Assembly (NCBI GenBank): GCA_028554755.1
Contig: JAPTOF010000016.1
Location: 11,134,001 to 11,198,000, forward strand
Length of the DNA stretch: 64,000 nucleotides
Direction of reading: 5' to 3'
DNA from: Cordia subcordata
Lineage: Eukaryota; Streptophyta; Magnoliopsida; Boraginales; Cordiaceae
Each line of letters starts with the position of its first letter. Within the stretch, counting starts at the first letter, position 1. The notes under the pieces are model-generated. The model made no database searches. It saw nothing but the letters and a program-made list of their open reading frames with translations, and was not told where the DNA came from. The translations under genes and the position numbers were made by a program. Below are positions 46,431 through 60,009 of the stretch, piece by piece.

Positions 46431-48410
46431 TTGAGTATATTAGAAAAACCTTCCTTTTTATGATGAAACTTCCACGCCAGAAACCTTAATTTCTGATCTC
46501 GAAGAGCGTGGAGAAGAGGCTTCGATTCGGTTAAAAAGGCCCCGAAACCCTTCATTGATCCACTTTGCGAACCAGAGCCATTCGAGAATAGGCAAGCCAT
46601 ATCAATATATCTACATGAGTTTGATACCTTGTCTGCGCGCCTACAATATGCTGTGGTTGGTAAGTTCCCAAAATGGATGTAATAAGGGGGTTCTTGGCTT
46701 CCTTATCTCTTACTGCTACTTATAACGTCAAATCTTGGGATCCAAGGCATGTTGTTTTTGAATTATCTTGTGAAGCGGATTGTAAGTGAGTCTGGGGTGT
46801 AGGTGTTTGGGAGATAGAAGGATACACCATGGGAACCTTTAAGTGGACACCGGACTTTGATCCACATAAAAAAAAAAAATCCGTCCATTGTAAGTGAGTC
46901 TGGGATGTAGGTGTTTTGGTATCTTTTCCCAGCGTCAAATATAATCTGTATCAGAAGTCCTTTTTATTATCATTGGCAAAAGTCGTGGGCAAGCCTTTGC
47001 TCATGGATGACCTTACGGCCAAAGGTTTGAGGCCTTCTTGCCCTCTTGTGTGTGGAGAATATGACTGCTTAAAGTCGCCTATTTAATCTGTGCACATTCA
47101 TCTGAAGAATGATAATGGGGAAATTGTAAGGGGTTTTGATCAGGAGGTAGAGTTTGAAGATCTCTCTAAATATTGCACTTGTTTTCATGAGGGACATGCA
47201 AAGGACAAGTGTCATGCAGACCTGGCAAAGATAGCCCTTAAAAAAACAAAAAGACAAAGAAGCAAGGCAAAAGGCTAATAAGAAAAGAGGTAAACGTGGT
47301 GGCGAAAATCAGCAGGAGGAGCAAAATGACCTTAGGCAAAGAGACTTGAGAGACATGATTCTGGGTGGACATCATCGACAAGGTCCGGATATGGAGAATC
47401 AGCAGAATGATACAATCCTTAACATGACGGCTGGACTGAAATTAATAGCCTAAAAAGGAAAGTTGAAAGCCAGAGGAATAGAGTTTAGGGCGTCATCATA
47501 AGGGAAGCGGAAAATGCTGGAAAAGAGAGAGAATTGAAGCAATACATTGCGGTTAATGAGAAACGCAAGGATAAAAAATTATGGAGGAGCAAGATATTTC
47601 TACTTCAAATGAATTTGATGTCCTTGGAGATTTGAATGATGAGAATGCTGAAGTTGGGGAGACTTCTAGGTGGGAAATTGATAACAATGAAGAACATGAT
47701 ACTCAAGAGGACACTGATAAGGAGGTTGATGAGGCTAATGTTCAACTTAATAAGAGCCCTATTATTGAAAATGAGTGAAGTTCTGACTTGTAAGTGATGT
47801 GTGAAGAGAAGTCTAAAGATGCACATGATGAAACTATTAAACTCGGAAAATCCTATTGCTGAAGTTGATAGAGACTTAATTTGCAGCGTGTAGTTGAGGG
47901 AGATCAGCGTGTGTTTGAAATGGGGAATGAGGCGACGAGGATTGGTGTTGAGGATATAGCTACGCCGAGAAAGGGTAGTCAGAAGGATGAAAATGTTGCA
48001 GGGGTTTGCGTGGATAAGAGTCAGCAACAGCATGAGGAGGAATTGGGTATTCAGAACGGAAAAGAAAAATCAAGAAAATGTTGCAGCGAGAGAGATCAAT
48101 TCTGAAGATGATAGTAAAGCTATGGAATCTTCGGGAAATGATACAGATGGTCTTTTGACAGCCATAGAGAAAGCTGATGATCAATATGAAGTTGAAGACC
48201 TACCAAAGGAGACTTCTCAAGTGGATGAGGAGATGGAAACCATCCAGACGAAAGAACTTGTTAGAGGCAACTCTAATAGTGAAATTCCCAATAAAAAGGT
48301 TAAGAGACGGGGCTTTAAACCACAAAAAGTGTCTTCACCACAGGTTCGAAGTAAAGGCTCGGCAAAACCACCTACTGCTTTTTCTCTTTCAGGTAATTTA
48401 CAATGATTAG
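46430..48410 (+). pseudogene. LINE L2 ORF1 remnant
   Basis: A second copy of the L1 ORF1. DNA homology starts with AAGAGCGTGGAGAAGAGG near 46500 (L1: 33011). 47090-47278 encodes LKNDNGEIVRGFDQEVEFED and YCTCFHEGHAKDKCHADL, a CCHC knuckle one residue short between the first two Cys. The tail at 47581-48406 is acidic and Glu/Asp rich, then GFKPQKVSSPQVRSKGSAKP before ORF2. Stops and frameshifts split it. Confidence 0.8.
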
Positions 48411-50755
48411 TGGGTTTATATGGAATATGCGAGATATAGCTCGGAACGACGGGTTTCGATGGTTAAAGAAAATGATCAGGTTATCGTCCTAAGCTTATGG
48501 CCATCCTCGAGCCTTCTGTTGCTTCTGCTATGATTGACAATTTTAGGAGTAGGCTAGGTTTTCATTATGCTTGCGCTAGTGTTAATAATAAGATTTGGAT
48601 GTTTTGGTTAGAAGATTTTGATGTGCGGGTTATGAATAACCAGCGCTAGTGTTAATAATAAGATTTGGATGTTTTGGTTAGAAGATTTTGATGTGCGGGT
48701 TATGAATAACCACAGTGAGGCATTAACTGTAAAGGTTAAATTTGCTTGGGTGCCTAACTCTTTCTGTATCACTACTGTTTATGCTGATAACTCTGGAGTT
48801 ATCAGAAAGGATTTGTGGACTGAATTGCTAGAGAGAGTGGTGAGTATGGATAAGCCGTGGATGATAGGCGGGGACTTTAATGTTATTCTGCATGCTAGAT
48901 AGCAACTTCAATGGACTGCTCCGAAAGCACGTCACATGGAGGAATTTGGGAATTGTCTGATGGAGTGTGGTCTGGAAGATGCTGGATATTCGGGCAGCCA
49001 AATCACGTGAACTAATAAGAAGAGTATCCTGAGGAGATTTTACAGAGTTTGTGTCAATCTTGATTGGTCTAATTGCTTTACTTATACTAAAATCACCCAC
49101 TTGGCTAAAGGAGGCTCGGATCATAGCCCTCTTCTGATTTCTTGCTCATGAGGGAATGATAAAGGACTGTCTTCTTTCCGTTATATAAATGCGTTGGATC
49201 AACATCTGGAGTTCATGGAATTTGTTAGAAGAAGTTAGTAACGTCCACTAGGGCTTCAAGGCATTCAAAAGTTTTGGTCTAAATAGCAAAGACTTGAACT
49301 GGGTCTTCAAGACTGCAATAAATCGGTCTTCGGAAATGTCGTGGATAAAGTGCAGCAGGTTGCTAAGGCAGTGCAAGATGCAGAATCAACATATCAAGAG
49401 GATCTTTCATCTAAGAAGCCTATCAAGGTGCCAAGCCCTTCTTAATCGAACCTTGGCTATTAAAGAAGCATTCTCGTAGCAAAAGTCTGGGCGTCGGTGG
49501 CCTGAGGAAGGTGACTATAATACCACATACTTTCAGGCTGTTGTTTGCAAAAATAAAAAGGATTAGAGGTATGATTCACTCTATCAAGGATAATAATGGA
49601 GTTTGGATTTCAAACAAGAAGGGTATTAGGGATTCAGCTGTTCAGTTTTTCAAGGAATTTCTATCGAAAGAGTCAGATTATGGTATAGAGGGTCCTTGGG
49701 GTTTCATTCCTAAATTGATTTTTGACGAGGATAACGAGCTTCTTGATAAGTGCCCGTCAAAGAATGAAGTCTGATGGTTTTTTAGCGAGATTCTATCAAT
49801 CGTGTTGGGATATTGTCAAAGATGACCTTTCAGAAGCTGTGTTGAAATTCTTTGAAGGCTGCAATCTACCTAAGAGGGTGACTATGACTTCTATTGTTTG
49901 TTATTCCAAAATACGAGAAGCACTCTAGGTGGATGGACTTCAAACCTATAAGTTTCTGCAGAGTGTTCAACAAGATTATCACTAAGGTCATGAATAATCT
50001 CCTAGCTCCTTTTCTTGGCAATATTATATCTGATAATCAAAGTGTTTTTGTAAAGGGAAGGTTGATTGGGGACAAAATTTTAACTATGAAAGAATTGGTC
50101 TACTCATGGGATAAGAAAGGTCATGGGCTAATATCTTTTTGAATCTCGATATGGAAAAGGCCTATGATCGAATGGATCGGGATTTCTTGTATAGGGTGCT
50201 ACATGGTTTTGGTTCTGACTCTTGATGGATTCATAAAGTTCGTTGCTGTGTTTCCAGTTGTTGGCTTCTTATTATGGTGAACGGCGTTCTTACGGGTTTT
50301 TTCAAATCTAGTAAAGGCCTCCGTCAAGGAGATCCTATTTCCCCTTTTTTGTTTGTTTTGGTTGCTGATTATCTTTCGCATGGCCTCAGCAACTTGTTTG
50401 AAAAATACCTCTCGATGAGATACCATTTTGAAAGCTCCATTTTTGTGTCCCGTTTGGCGTTTGGCGTTTGCCGATGATATGATCATTTTTTTCAAATGGG
50501 TCAAAAATGGCCTTAAACGAGATTATGAAGTTCCTTGGCATTTATGAGAAGCTGTCAGGCCAGAAAATTAATAAGGAGAAAAGTGGATTTATTATCTCAA
50601 AAAAGGCTTTTAAGGTTTGCACTGATTCTGTACGAGAGATTATAGGATTTAAGAAGCAAGAGCTTCCCGTTCGTTTCTTGGGGGTTCCTTTACATAAGGG
50701 GCATCGTAAAAGTATTCTCTTTGATAACCTGATACAGCGTTTAGATTAGTAGATC
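48405..50755 (+). pseudogene. LINE L2 ORF2: endonuclease and reverse transcriptase remnant
   Basis: The endonuclease starts ISGFIWNMRDIARNDGFRWL (48404) and includes DKPWMIGGDFNVILHAR at 48850-48902 with the GGDFN box intact. Reverse transcriptase: RFYQSCWDIVKDDLSEAVLK (49722-49928), FKPISFCRVFNKIITKVMNN, LRQGDPISPFLFVLVADYLS (50274-50477), the FADDMIIFSNGSK box near 50468, and QELPVRFLGVPLHKGHRKSI near 50665. It ends at IQRLD at 50748. A 70-bp tandem duplication (48573-48712) shifts the endonuclease frame. About 250 residues expected before the zf-RVT domain are missing. Confidence 0.87.
48573..48712 (+). repeat. 70-bp exact tandem duplication in LINE L2 endonuclease
   Basis: 48573-48642 and 48643-48712 appear identical (GCGCTAGTGTTAATAATAAG ... 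TATGAATAACCA). The length is not a multiple of three, so it breaks the frame. L1 has one copy at the matching place. Identity of the units suggests a recent event compared with the divergence of L1 and L2. Confidence 0.93.
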
Positions 50756-52076
50756 CTCAATGATAATTCTTTTTAATAGAAAAAGGAAAACTATTTTCAA
50801 GAGTATTTTATATCCTTAGAGAATAAGTTTCTTATGAAGGATTAGATAGGACAAGGCCTATCTTTATCTGAAATAGAAGATAGAAACGTACTAAGACCAC
50901 TTTGGAAAATTTTAGTGGATGATGAATTAGTTTCTCATCTGCAACTACCTCATTATCGGATATGAATGAAAGTAATCCTATTACTCTACGTGGGATTGTA
51001 TCACTCTAAGTAGGAGTGTGTTGCTTCAAGTGGAAGCAACAACACAAATCTTGTTCCAAATGCGAGCGATAGTATAAATCTTGTTTCAAGTGGGAGCAAG
51101 TTAAATGTTTCTTATCCAATTAGGAGTAAAGTTGATCGAAATGTGAAAAATGAAGGGAGATTTAATGAATCTCAATTCATAAATAGTTCTCACTAAAAGA
51201 TCCACTGTCAACCATTTAAGATTGAAGGCTTTGGATTTTTTACAATACTTCTACAACAAGAAAATAAGCCAAGATTTGTATGAGCATTTTTTCTTATCTC
51301 AAATCCTTCTAAGGATATATGGGTCATAACAATGAAAGAAAACATAGAGTTTACGTGAATCAATTAAGTTAACAAATTAATTGATCTTCTAAGGGGACAT
51401 AAAGTTCAAAGACAATTGTATCAAGAATTAAGTCTTGACTTGTCTTAAAAGTTATAAACAATGAAAAGCGTCTGTTGAATGGCTTACCTATTCATCTAAT
51501 TCCAGCTATTATTGCTTGTTTTGGTGTTTAATTGCATCTAATGGATGTAAAGACGATTCTTTTCTCAATGGAGAATTGAATAATGATACTTATATGAAAC
51601 ATAAGGATGGCAGCAGGATGGGTATTCTGCCCATGAAGGAATCCCAAACCCACTACCTGGATAGCATTCCAATTCTCATTTCCATCCCAAACTCGGATAA
51701 AAATTAAATGCAAATCTCATTTCCGGAAAGTCCCAAACTAGCAGGTACCCAGAATGTCCCAAACTACGTTAAATTTTAAAAAATTTAAATAAAAAAGTTT
51801 AACAAGGAACGTCCCGAACCCAAATTTAAGACATGTTCTCAACCCCTGAAACCGAATTAAATCACTAAATTTTAAAAAACTAACCAATCAAATAATTTTT
51901 CTCAAAAAATCTAAACAATATCCCTAAAATATATCAAAATAATAAAATTTTAAAGAGTAAAAGGTTAAAGGTTCAAACCTTACTACTACTAGAAAGTAAA
52001 AAATTTTCTTAATTTTTAGTATATAATATGTACTTATGTACTTAAAACTATAATTAATTGATAACTATAAAACACC

Positions 52077-52108
<32 letters not shown>

Positions 52109-54835
52109 TATATATATCTGTACATATATGTATATATATAACCGGGTTCTGGAATGTGGGTACCGGGGGGTCAATCCCAGTTTCGTTCCAAACCCTAACG
52201 AATATTTTTAATCATTCCGGATCCGTTATGGGTTTTTAACGAGACGGATTTTATTAGATTTTAATTGGGTCGGTCGATGCTGGGTACCTTAGGTCACTCG
52301 TTACATCGTCATCCCTAATAAAACAATTTGGTGTTTCATTAAAGGCAGACCACAAACATAAGGTTTTTAGACTTTTAAAGTCCACTTATAGTCTTAAATA
52401 ATCTTCTTATATTACACCAAAAGATCAGAGCAATTAAGTAGTTATGACATCATGTGTTGATGACATAATGATTGCGAGATATGATATGGAATTTTATAAA
52501 TAAGGAAAAAGACCTAGTTGATAATCTCACTTTGAGTTAAGTGATATGGGTGAAACGTTGTATATTCTTGAGGTAGACATTTCAAGAGACCGTTCAAGGA
52601 AATTTTTGCCTCTATTTGTTAGAGCACATTATTTGACAAAGTACTTGAATGAGTTAATACACAGAAATCACAACCTATAAAAATTCCTATCAAGTATAGG
52701 TGAATAATTGAGTGATAAAATGTGTCTTAAGACTTCTTAAGTAAAAGAATAGGTGTGCCAATTCTCAACGAGCATATTTAGAAGTCTTGTACTATGTAAT
52801 GTGTACTAGACTAGATACCTATTTCGCAAGTGGTTTGGTAGACAGATGTTAACCCAATACTAGTCCAGCATTTTGGAAAGTAGTTAAGAGGATCATGAGA
52901 ATGAAATTGAGTTTGTGTTACTCGTTTCAATAAAGAAAGTGGTTGTTTAGTTGATAAAGTTCTTAGTTTTTTATGACTGGCAATGCAATAATATTGATCT
53001 AGTATTAGTCTACTATGATAATGAGGCTTTGATTGCATGCACCAAGAACTATAAGTGTCATTACCAAACACATATACACCGAATGTAACTATGTAAAAGA
53101 AATGGTTATGCACAAGAATGTGAACATGAAGTATATTTGAGCATGAAATATGATCACAAGTATGGTGATTAAGTGCATTCTTATACGTGTGTTCAACATA
53201 CACACTTGATCTAAAGGATCACGTAGATATTAATATACTTCTTCTTTCATTTTTCCCAATGTTCATAAGATAATTGTGCATTATTGATTCATATACATAC
53301 ATATATTATGTGAATGTTTTGTACATTCATTGTTTACTAATGAAAATTATGTCGGGTAGGCAAAAGGTTAGCCTTCTCACACAGGTAACTACCTCCTATA
53401 TCTTTGTGATAAGTAGAGATAAGACAAGATTTTAAGGAAATTATCAGAAAGATAATTTTTTAGAGCTGTATACTTAAAATCACAGATGACGCCTAAATAG
53501 TTACAGAAGGTCATTGTGGTCATTTTGGTGAAAATGTCCACCAAATCTACCTTGGAAGCCAGATATGATCAAGTTAATGAGTAGGTCAAGGAACTCAAAT
53601 TTGGACATTTGTGATGTCTAAATATCATCTGTATAGCATTCTTTACAAAATAAAGACATACGCTCCATAGAAAAGAAGAAAATGCTGTAGCACATGTTTC
53701 ATACCTTGTGTGCTAGATTTGACCAAACAAGTTAACATAAGTATGATCTCAACTTATGTTGTGTGAAACCCGGAGCCTTTGTGGTGGCTCTATATGTGTA
53801 CCTAAGACTCCAATCTGATACTAGAAATTTAGTTTGATGTTCGCTATCTTAGTGTGTTGCCAAAGGACCATGTACATGGATTCGATCTGGTGGAACATGC
53901 CTAGAAAAGCAAGTTGAGTTGATGTCAGGAGAATCGTGAGAAGAGGAAGACCATTGATGGAATTTCATTAATCTGTATTCACTGGTCAACCAATTATAGC
54001 TTCTTATGAATTACTAGATATAATTATGGATACAAGATATGATAGATGGGACCTTGTAAAATATCTTAATGTGATTCTTATGATTTAGGGTTCTTACATA
54101 CTTTTTGATCTACTTGCAGGTTTGTGTTCGATGAGAGGCTATATATTTCTAACAGACGTATAGCATTGAGGCTCTCATAGTCTGTTGATCGCACAGTCTA
54201 CTTTCATTGTATGAACGATTGCAGATTTTAATGAGAATTTGCTTTTGAGCTCAAGGTATATGAGCACTCCCATTACGTGTGAGTGGGAAATATTGGATTT
54301 AGTGAGGTCTACCCATAAGGAGTGTTCACTTATCTAAAAGGTATTTTAGTTTACTTTGGTAAGTACTATGTAATCCTAATTATATTAGGATTAAGGTACA
54401 TTAAGGAGGTGCTAATAAGTATAAATAGTGCATTATTAACAATACGATAGGGAAGTTCTTTTATCGTATTCCCCATATATCATATATGAGAATTTTGAGA
54501 AAAAAACCTACAAAAATTTTGCAATAGCAAAGAGGGAATTTAGACTATGGAGACAAGGAGATTCATCCAATATATCATAAGAATCTCACCGATCAATAAT
54601 TTCAATCACGGTTCGTTCAAAATTTAATCTTAGTTCCATGTTGAGGAGAAACTACTAAGTCTCTTAATCATTGTATTCAATTACGTATTAAATCATATTT
54701 TTCTCCATATATAATAACCCAAATCATGAAATAAAAGAACAACTATAACAAAGAAACCACTGGTATGAAGCTTATAGAAAGAATGCTAATTCAAACTCGT
54801 AGGGGTAGATTGCTTAGCATAGGTAGATTAAACTT
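50756..54835 (+). mobile_element. copia element E remnant, plus strand
   Basis: Starts just after the LINE L2 reverse transcriptase ends. Copia domains on the plus strand: LHLMDVKTIL...NGELNNDTYMKHKDG at 51530-51606 (RT), interrupted by a repeat, then DDIMIARYDMEFYK near 52460, ELSDMGETLYILEVDISRDR near 52535 (late RT), and YYDNEALIACTKNYKCHYQT near 53010 (RNase H). 54240-54830 is non-coding and probably holds the 3' LTR after a GAGTGGGAAATATTGGA polypurine-like site near 54280. The left LTR and gag are not identified. Confidence 0.7.
51608..52313. repeat. fold-back repeat in copia E RT
   Basis: Interrupts copia E after MKHKDG. The left end AGGATGGCAGCAGGATGGG and the complement of the right end AGGGATGACGATGTAACG are related inverted termini. 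Inside are GGTACCCAGAATGTCCC and its partner GGAATGTGGGTACC near 52153, and a (TA)n(CA)n(TA)n run at 52078-52140. This suits a hAT-like fold-back MITE. I found no convincing target-site duplication. Confidence 0.6.
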
Positions 54836-56389
54836 TCCTATATCTAGATCTGACCTTTAGCACCCTTTTTAAAACTATGACCTCTGTTAGGAACATGACC
54901 CTTAGAATTTGATATACTAACATTATAAGAATAGGGCTTAAGATTGAAAATAAAATATACAACCTTTGGGTTTCTACCCTTAATTTTGTTTTCCTCAATA
55001 ACATAATAGGTAATTTTTAGTCATCGATATTCCAAGATTCCTTGGTATTTCTCTCCTATAGCTCTTAAGAGTTCTTTTACATTCTTAGTTCAAAACAAGC
55101 CATTCACTAAATACTCAGTTATGGTCTCTTCATAGTTATTAAGAAAGACAGTTAGATCTCTCTTATTGCCAATTATATTACCCTTTGTTTATCACCATTT
55201 TTATCAACCAAAGCGGCATATGCATCAAAGTAATGTCAAGTCAGTATTGACTATACTTAGATAAAACCCAATATTTACTTTCATTTCATAATGGTTTTAT
55301 CTATTCAAGACATCTAAGTAGTGATTGTCCAAAGTAAATGAAACAATCCAAGAAAAAGATACAATATCAATAAACATTATGCATACATACTATATTACAA
55401 GAGTAAGCATTATAAACAAAAGAGTCCAAGCACAACGTTGTCATATCTGCCTTTGGGCAAATAATTCAACATGTAAATAGATGCTCTTTTAACATAAAGT
55501 AATACATATAAGATCACCTCACTGAAAGAAAAGTCAACCACCTTTGGGCAATTGAACTCCGTAACAGCATTGTAATCTTAGTACATACTTTATGTTTATG
55601 CTACCAGGCTAAAGCCATATAATGATCTCCTTTGGGAGAACATTGCGCACTTTACCATGATAGTTTCCCAAACAAAACGAGAAAAGTCGCAGATTTAATT
55701 GAGCAAATCACTTTGGTGAATTTGCCTACTTAAATCTATGCTATCAACTCATTGGGAAAAATTAATGCCTAACTTTAATCACAAAATGCTATGTATGCGA
55801 TTGACCACACAATATGAAACAATTCAATATGACATATGTCAGTGATCAATTTAAATTTTCATTCTTAAACAAATTTCACGAGCACATATGAATAATCTAG
55901 CAATAGGAGATATATAAAAGTTCAAATTGTAAAGAAAATAAATATTTTCATTAAATTCAGAGACTAAAAAAAACTTCTAAATCAATTCTTTATTTATAAA
56001 ACACAGAAATTTCCATAGAGAAAAACTTAAAATTTCAATGTTTAATTAAATTTATTTTCATAACAAAGCTAAAACAATTGTTATTGGTGCAAAAACCAAA
56101 TATTAACTTGATCCAATGGCAACTCGCTTAGCAATAGAATTCTATTACATTTGCAAAAGCAAATAGATGATGGCACTTGCACTTAAAAGTTCCCTAAGGA
56201 CTCGTTATCGTAAATCAATTAATATTATATTAATTAATTTAATACTTTAAAAGGAATAAGACATAAACAATAATTATAAAATATCCATTGCAAGAACATG
56301 TCACCATTAATGACACATCTTAGGATATAACAAAATATATTTCAGTTTATCAATATACAATCAAACTGAAAATTAAAAAAAAAAGAAAC

Positions 56390-56529
<140 letters not shown>

Positions 56530-56710
56530 TAACGAGCCCCAAATGCATATATCATATGTACATATATTTATTTATATAATAATGGATGACCAAAAGAAAA
56601 AAAAAACTTGGCCATGGTGTTTTTTTTCCCTCTCAAAAGACTAATTATATATATACACACACAAAATTTAACATTTTAAATTAAATTTGATTCCATATTA
56701 GCAAAGACAT

Positions 56711-57075
56711 TGTTTGGTAAATATAAAATATGTAATACTATGTCTTTGGTAAAAAAAAACCTTCAGCCAAACAAGGCATTCCCAACTTAAAAATAAGGGA
56801 TCTGTTTGGTTATTCAAATAATCCCAAAGACCAAAAAGCTAAAGAAACTAAGTTTTGCCAAACGCAGCCCTCTCTAGCTTAAAACACAAGAGCATTGTTT
56901 GGTCGCGCTTATATATAACAAAAGCTTAGGTATCCCAAAAGGCCTATTTGCCAAACACACCCCTTACCAATTTAAAATAAGATGTTGTTTGGCTGTGCTT
57001 ATTAATCGTAAAGTTTAATCATCCTAAAGTCTTATTTACCAAACATGGCCCTTCTACCTCTAAAACAGGCTAATA
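56711..57075. repeat. four ~91-bp tandem repeats in copia D 5' UTR
   Basis: Units start at TGTTTGG near 56711, 56803, 56896 and 56986. Each goes through CCAAAC...CCC and a TTAAAAYAA-type stretch. They are imperfect copies. I did not find the array in the matching part of copia C (39780-41005). No coding frame is present. Confidence 0.75.
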
Positions 57076-57618
57076 CAGAGTATGTTTAAACCCAAAACGA
57101 TACCCATGTCATAAAAACCTCGAATCTAATTCGATTTTTGTAATCAAATAATCTAATCCTAATCTTTTTCACCTAGAAATTCAAATTCAACATCAATTTC
57201 ACTAGAAAAAGTTGAATTCTTTACTGGATTATGCAAATAGTTTTTTTATTTATTTTATTAAAAATCAAGAAAATCACAAATATTTGAAACACAAGACCAA
57301 AACATGGGTCTTCAAAAATACAAATCAAATCAAATCATGAATATTCCCTTTTTTTATTTCAAAAAATGGCTATTTTCTTGATGTGAGTGGCGATTGGCTT
57401 TCTTTGAATAATTCAGAGGAAAAACTCAAAAATTAACATAGATCATAAAATAAATCAAGAATAACCAAGGAGAGTTCTACGAAAGCACTCAATCAATTTT
57501 ATGAAATAAAATTTAATAATAATATAAAACAATTATCAACAACTTTTGTAGTTTATATGCTCAAACAAATATTCTAATTTTTCTTTAAAAAAATACATGT
57601 AAATCCATGTATAAATTG

Positions 57619-57630
57619 CTCTGATGCCAC
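57619..57630 (-). other. copia D primer-binding site
   Basis: GCTCTGATGCCA is the complement of TGGCATCAGAGC, one base from the initiator-Met tRNA primer site. It lies one base from the LTR start at 57632, as expected for a 5' LTR on the minus strand. Confidence 0.85.
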
Positions 57631-57631
57631 A

Positions 57632-58057
57632 TTTAAGTGCAATATAGGAACGTATAAATTATAATATAAAATTTAAAGACATAATTGATAACGGAAGCAC
57701 ATATCTGTTTAAGCCATTATTGTTAAAGAATTGTTATCGAATAAATAACTGTCACTCAATCTAGGTTTAGATCTTCCTCTTCCTGCTCTACTCAATATTA
57801 ACAAATGCTTATGGAAACAACTGTTAGGTTAAGAGTAGGAGAGGGGACTTAGCCCTATTTATAATAAATTCTGATAATCCTACCCATAAAAAGATTTATC
57901 AGAATATATGGGCCTACACACAAAAGAACCGTATGAATTTATAAGGTGGGCTAAAACTAATATGATCACAAAACCCAACTTATAAACTAGATATTTAACC
58001 TATTTTATAAAACCAAAATAATTAATATAATCCATTTTAAAGAGAAATTTTCCAACA
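57632..58057 (-). repeat. copia D 5' LTR
   Basis: 426 bp, ending TTTTCCAACA. It aligns fully with the copia C LTR at 34074-34479. The inner terminal TG is mutated to TT. Confidence 0.87.
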
Positions 58058-60009
58058 CAGAGAGCATAAGGGATAAGGGGGGTTGCTCAGAGATCCTTCG
58101 CGCCTATCTGGCATAAAACTATTCCAATAGAAGTTCCATTCTTCATGTGGAGGCTTCTCAAGGGTTGGCTGCCATTAGATGAACGAGTTCAGAGGATAAG
58201 CATTGCTTTGGCACCTAAATGTTTGTGTTGTCACAACTCTGAATCTTTTGAGCATGTGTTCCTGCAAGGGGAGAGAGGAATCAGATTTGGCAATATTTCG
58301 CGAATCTCTTTCAAGCGCGCTTGCCCAGCATGATATGACTGGTTTTCATTCTTCGAGAGTTATCTGGAGAGTTAGGAGTCAGGTTCAGAGACTCTTTTAA
58401 GCTGGTTTGATTTTGAAGAGTGAATGGAGTGGAGACTTGCAGCTTGCTGTGCAATTTGGTTGTGCGTATCCAAAAGACTATAATAGGCAATCCTGTTGCA
58501 TTCAAATGGGTTAAACCGGACAAATATTGGTCTAAACTTAATATCAATGGGAGTAAGCATGAGAATGGCAAGGCAGGAGAAGGTCTTTTCCGTCATTAGC
58601 AAGGTGATTTCCAATTCGGCTTTTCTAACAACTATGAAAATGTTTCGATCATGCAAGCGGAGCTTCTAGCTCTGCTTAGCTGATTACAACTGTGCAAAGA
58701 CGAGGGGTTTGTTAACGTTTGGGTTGAGATGGATTCCCTTAGTATGGTCACCATTATTAGTAAGCGAGGTTGTGGATCCTGGATACTTGCGTATCTTGTT
58801 CGAAAAACAAAAGATCTTTTTGACTAAAGCTAATGGCCGAAAAACACATATCTATTGAGACATCTTGGCTAATTGGGGTGCGGAGAATAAAGGCTTCATG
58901 TAGAAATCCCGCGGTGTTCCAAGATTTAATGGGGCGGTGCCTGTGTAGAAATACAGCTTGCTAGCTTTTCATTTTGTTTAATCATCGGGCATGATCAACT
59001 GGATTGGAACTTTAAGCCCCATAGCTTTGGTTGTGACTGGAAAGGGGTGGTTATCTCAAAGACATTTGTTACTCACAGGTGCCTCTGTAGAGTGGTAGAT
59101 ACGGTCATGGGCAATTTTTCATGCGTTGGTGCATGGGACTCACCTTGGATTGGTCTCCTGCCTCTATTTCATCAGTACAAACACCAGACCTATAGCAAAC
59201 TTATTCATCTTCACATCAAACCAAACCAGCTCACCTACCATACCATTCCCAAATTTGTTTCTCAATTTTTACCAATGTTTGTTTGTTTTGCAGGAAACAT
59301 GGAATCTTTTGTTTCCATGGCCTTCTTAAGTGCTTGGTTTTTTGCAGTGCATTATATTACTGCCTCGTTCGACTTTCTGATAGGTAAAACATTTGATCAG
59401 TCAATGGCGGGCACACCTGTTGTGTTTCTACCTTCCGATAGAACAGGAAGCATCGATAATGGATGCTATGGATTCCACAAAGTAGGTGTGAAGACTTCCA
59501 ATTGTTGGTGGTCATGCATATCCAACACGCATGATCAATTGCGAGGAACTCAAAGAGTGGCGGGGATAGATCTGGTCCCTAAGATATTGTCCTTTGCATT
59601 GACTTCTACTTTAAACATCAGGCTGAATTCATTCGAGCAGGCTGATTGTATGTTGACTCATGGGATTGACATTATTTCGGATAGTGTCGCTGAAGCGCAG
59701 ACTGTTACAAATGGAGATGGTAATAGCAACATGCTATTGAGGTTCCTGCCGAGGTTAATTGTTGGTATTATGTGGCACTATTCTAGCTGCACTGCATATT
59801 TCTTTTTGGAAACAGAGATAGTGTTTTTTTTTTTTTTAGTTGGCTAGACATGGGGCATGACTTTTTGCTTCTTAGAAATAATATGACTGTGTATACATTT
59901 GCAAGGATTAGGTTCACCAATCTCAATTCATTGGGGACTGGATTTGCCACAGGTGTAATATTTTTTAGGAAGGAATAAATTTTTATGGCTTCTGGCCTTT
60001 GAGGGAAAA
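58058..60009 (+). pseudogene. LINE 3' part: zf-RVT, RNase H and 3' end
   Basis: IWHKTIPIEVPFFMWRLLKG, WLPLDERVQRISIALAPKC and CCHNSESFEHVFLQGE at 58112-58280 are the reverse-transcriptase zinc-binding domain (zf-RVT). At 58690-58830 the text FVNVWVEMDSLSMVTIISKR and SWILAYLVRKTKDLFD is a plant LINE RNase H domain with the EMDS catalytic box. The end at 60005-60009 is a short A-run before the target-site duplication. It is separated from both L1 and L2 reverse transcriptases by later elements, so its parent copy is uncertain. Frameshifted. Confidence 0.83.
59047..59847 (+). other. unrecognised 266-codon open frame in LINE 3' region
   Basis: The longest open stretch outside the protease. It begins at GTG, and internal ATGs follow at 59107 and beyond. 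It has a hydrophobic stretch (FVSMAFLSAWFFAVHYITAS) and a Cys/Trp-containing part (VKTSNCWWSCISNT). A TTTTGCAG acceptor-like site at 59286-59293 precedes GAAACATGG. No domain is recognised. It could be a decayed C-terminal LINE extension, a captured host exon or chance. Confidence 0.3.

Noticed and set aside
47605..48033. 142-codon minus-strand open frame
   Set aside because: It is antisense to the acidic LINE L2 ORF1 tail, and its composition reflects complement of Glu/Asp codons.
52811..53203. 130-codon minus-strand frame rich in His and Cys
   Set aside because: Antisense to the copia E RNase H region; the His/Cys pattern has no zinc-finger spacing.
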